From Sphingosinicellaceae bacterium (GTDB lineage: Bacteria; Pseudomonadota; Alphaproteobacteria; Sphingomonadales; Sphingomonadaceae), in the NCBI GenBank assembly GCA_019285715.1, contig CP079108.1, positions 4,355,001 through 4,419,000 on the forward strand: DNA of 64,000 bases, written 5' to 3'. Shown here piece after piece: positions 63,083 through 64,000 of the stretch. A program made the position numbers and the translations under genes. Each line of letters begins with the position of its first letter. Position 1 is the first letter of the stretch. The notes under the pieces are model-generated. The model saw only the letters and a list, made by a program, of their open reading frames with translations. It searched no databases and was not told the origin of the DNA.

Positions 63083-63831
63083 GCTTGCTGTCCGACGCCG
63101 AACTCGACCGTTACGCCCGGCACATCGTGCTGCGCGAGGTCGGCGGGCGCGGGCAACTGGCGCTCAAGGCGGCGTCGGTCGTCGTCATCGGCGCGGGCGG
63201 GCTGGGAGCGCCGTGCCTCCAGTATCTCGCCGCCGCCGGGGTCGGCCATCTGACCATCGTCGACGACGACGCGGTCGCGCTGTCGAACCTCCAGCGCCAG
63301 GTGATCCACGGCACCGCCGACGTCGGGCGCGCCAAGACCGATAGCGCTCGCGACGCGCTGGCGCGTCTCAATCCGCACGTCGAGGTCGTCACCCGCGCGG
63401 TCCGCCTCGACGCCGGGAACGCCGCCGAGATCCTCGCCGGGCACGACGTCGTCGCCGACGGCTCGGACAGCTTCGCCACCCGCCTCGCGGTCGCCGACGC
63501 CGCCCACGCCCTGCACATCCCGCTGGTGTCCGCCGCGGTCGGGCCGTTCGACGGGCAATTGTCGACGTTCCGCGGCTGGGAGGCGGGCCAGCCCTGCTAC
63601 CGCTGCCTCGTCGGCGCGGCGACCGAGCAGCCCGGCACGACCTGCGCCGATACGGGTGTCCTCGGCGCGCTGACCGGGGTCATGGGCTCGATGCAGGCGC
63701 TCGAGGTGATCCGCGAGATCGTGCGCTTCGGCGACAGCCTCGCGGGCCGCCTGCTGCTCTACGATGCGCTCGCCGCCCGGATGCGGACCATCGACCTGCC
63801 GCGCGACCCCGGCTGTCCGATGCACGGATGA
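63079..63831 (+). CDS. MoeB/ThiF-family E1-like adenylyltransferase
   Basis: The 250-residue protein begins with [20 protein letters not shown] and the ATP-binding [20 protein letters not shown], then [18 protein letters not shown], and a cysteine region with [10 protein letters not shown] near residue 170. It adenylates the C-terminus of a ubiquitin-like sulfur carrier such as MoaD or ThiS. The TTG start overlaps the dut stop. The usual zinc-binding CxxC pairs are only partly visible, so MoeB versus ThiF cannot be decided. The stop overlaps the next start (ATGA). Confidence 0.86.
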   Translation: MSLLSDAELDRYARHIVLREVGGRGQLALKAASVVVIGAGGLGAPCLQYLAAAGVGHLTIVDDDAVALSNLQRQVIHGTADVGRAKTDSARDALARLNPHVEVVTRAVRLDAGNAAEILAGHDVVADGSDSFATRLAVADAAHALHIPLVSAAVGPFDGQLSTFRGWEAGQPCYRCLVGAATEQPGTTCADTGVLGALTGVMGSMQALEVIREIVRFGDSLAGRLLLYDALAARMRTIDLPRDPGCPMHG

Positions 63832-64000
63832 GCGCGCTCGCGGCCCCGCTAGCCGTTGTCGTTGTCGGCCCGGATCCGGCGCGAGCGCTCAGCGCCCTCG
63901 GCATCGCGTCCGCCGCCGCCGCGCTCGGTCGCGACGTCGCGCTGCTGTTCGACGGGCCCGGCGTCGGCACCCTCGAAGCCGCCGCCGAAGCCCTCGCCAC
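63828..64000 (+). CDS. Start of a further coupled gene, DsrE-like (truncated by window edge)
   Basis: The ATG overlaps the previous stop and the frame runs open to the window end for about 57 residues: [20 protein letters not shown], an alanine-rich helix, GRDVALLFDGPGVGTLEA. The VVVVGPDPARAL and VALLFDGPGV segments resemble the N-terminal beta-alpha units of DsrE-type sulfur-transfer proteins. The assignment is weak because only the N-terminus is present. Confidence 0.45.
   Translation, partial: MSALAAPLAVVVVGPDPARALSALGIASAAAALGRDVALLFDGPGVGTLEAAAEALA

Overview
The window is high-GC DNA from an alphaproteobacterium, most likely a member of the Sphingomonadales. That placement is an inference from gene content: a MucR-type regulator, an rpsA-cmk pair beside ihfB, a sphingomonad-style TonB-dependent receptor and autotransporter, a DUF3147 protein, an Fe-S photolyase and a phasin. 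Coding density is high, and many adjacent genes overlap by 4 bases (ATGA, GTGA, TTGA), which indicates translational coupling.

Layout. 1-9.6 kb: end of an MFS transporter, an acyl-CoA synthetase, a catalase-fold protein, small hypotheticals, and a 1568-residue autotransporter with a C-terminal OmpA domain. 9.6-11.7 kb: its promoter, a MucR-family regulator and about 1.1 kb without a credible gene. 11.7-30.5 kb: a surface-polysaccharide locus (Gmd plus a partner reductase, a six-gene leftward operon for a CDP-linked C-methylated 6-deoxy sugar, a Wzx-like flippase, four or more glycosyltransferases, a Wzy/WaaL-like protein, a Wzz-like protein and several methyltransferases). It ends beside a decayed tyrosine recombinase next to tRNA-Leu(UAA), which suggests an integrated island.

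31.5-38.2 kb (all leftward): ihfB, rpsA, cmk, then a coupled set of type III polyketide synthase, VIT-family metal transporter, methyltransferase and flavoprotein that looks like a phenolic-lipid operon. 38.3-42.5 kb: P1-family peptidase, photolyase, a His/Arg/Tyr-rich secreted peptide, a TauE/SafE exporter, a large inverted repeat and a DUF3147 protein. 42.6-49.5 kb: cytochrome P450 coupled to a di-heme cytochrome c lipoprotein with an unusual CxxxCH site, then an SDR and a TonB-dependent receptor; this could be an uptake and oxidation locus for a hydrophobic compound. 49.6-53.9 kb: M20 peptidase, Fur-family regulator, acyltransferase, argB, sodB.

53.9-58.8 kb holds the most striking region: a phage-shock (Psp) locus with divergent pspF, a textbook sigma-54 -24/-12 promoter, a perfect IHF consensus, a 45-codon leader gene, pspA, pspB and pspC. 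Six more small membrane-protein genes follow. Five of them, and PspC itself, end in versions of the same C-terminal helix (core VLERxxTDxxxRLsxEIdxLR); the sixth keeps only a shortened form. This looks like a PspB/PspC-derived multigene family fused into the stress operon. 58.8-64 kb: phasin with a heptapeptide repeat, phosphomannomutase/phosphoglucomutase, coaBC, dut, a MoeB/ThiF-family gene and the start of one further gene.
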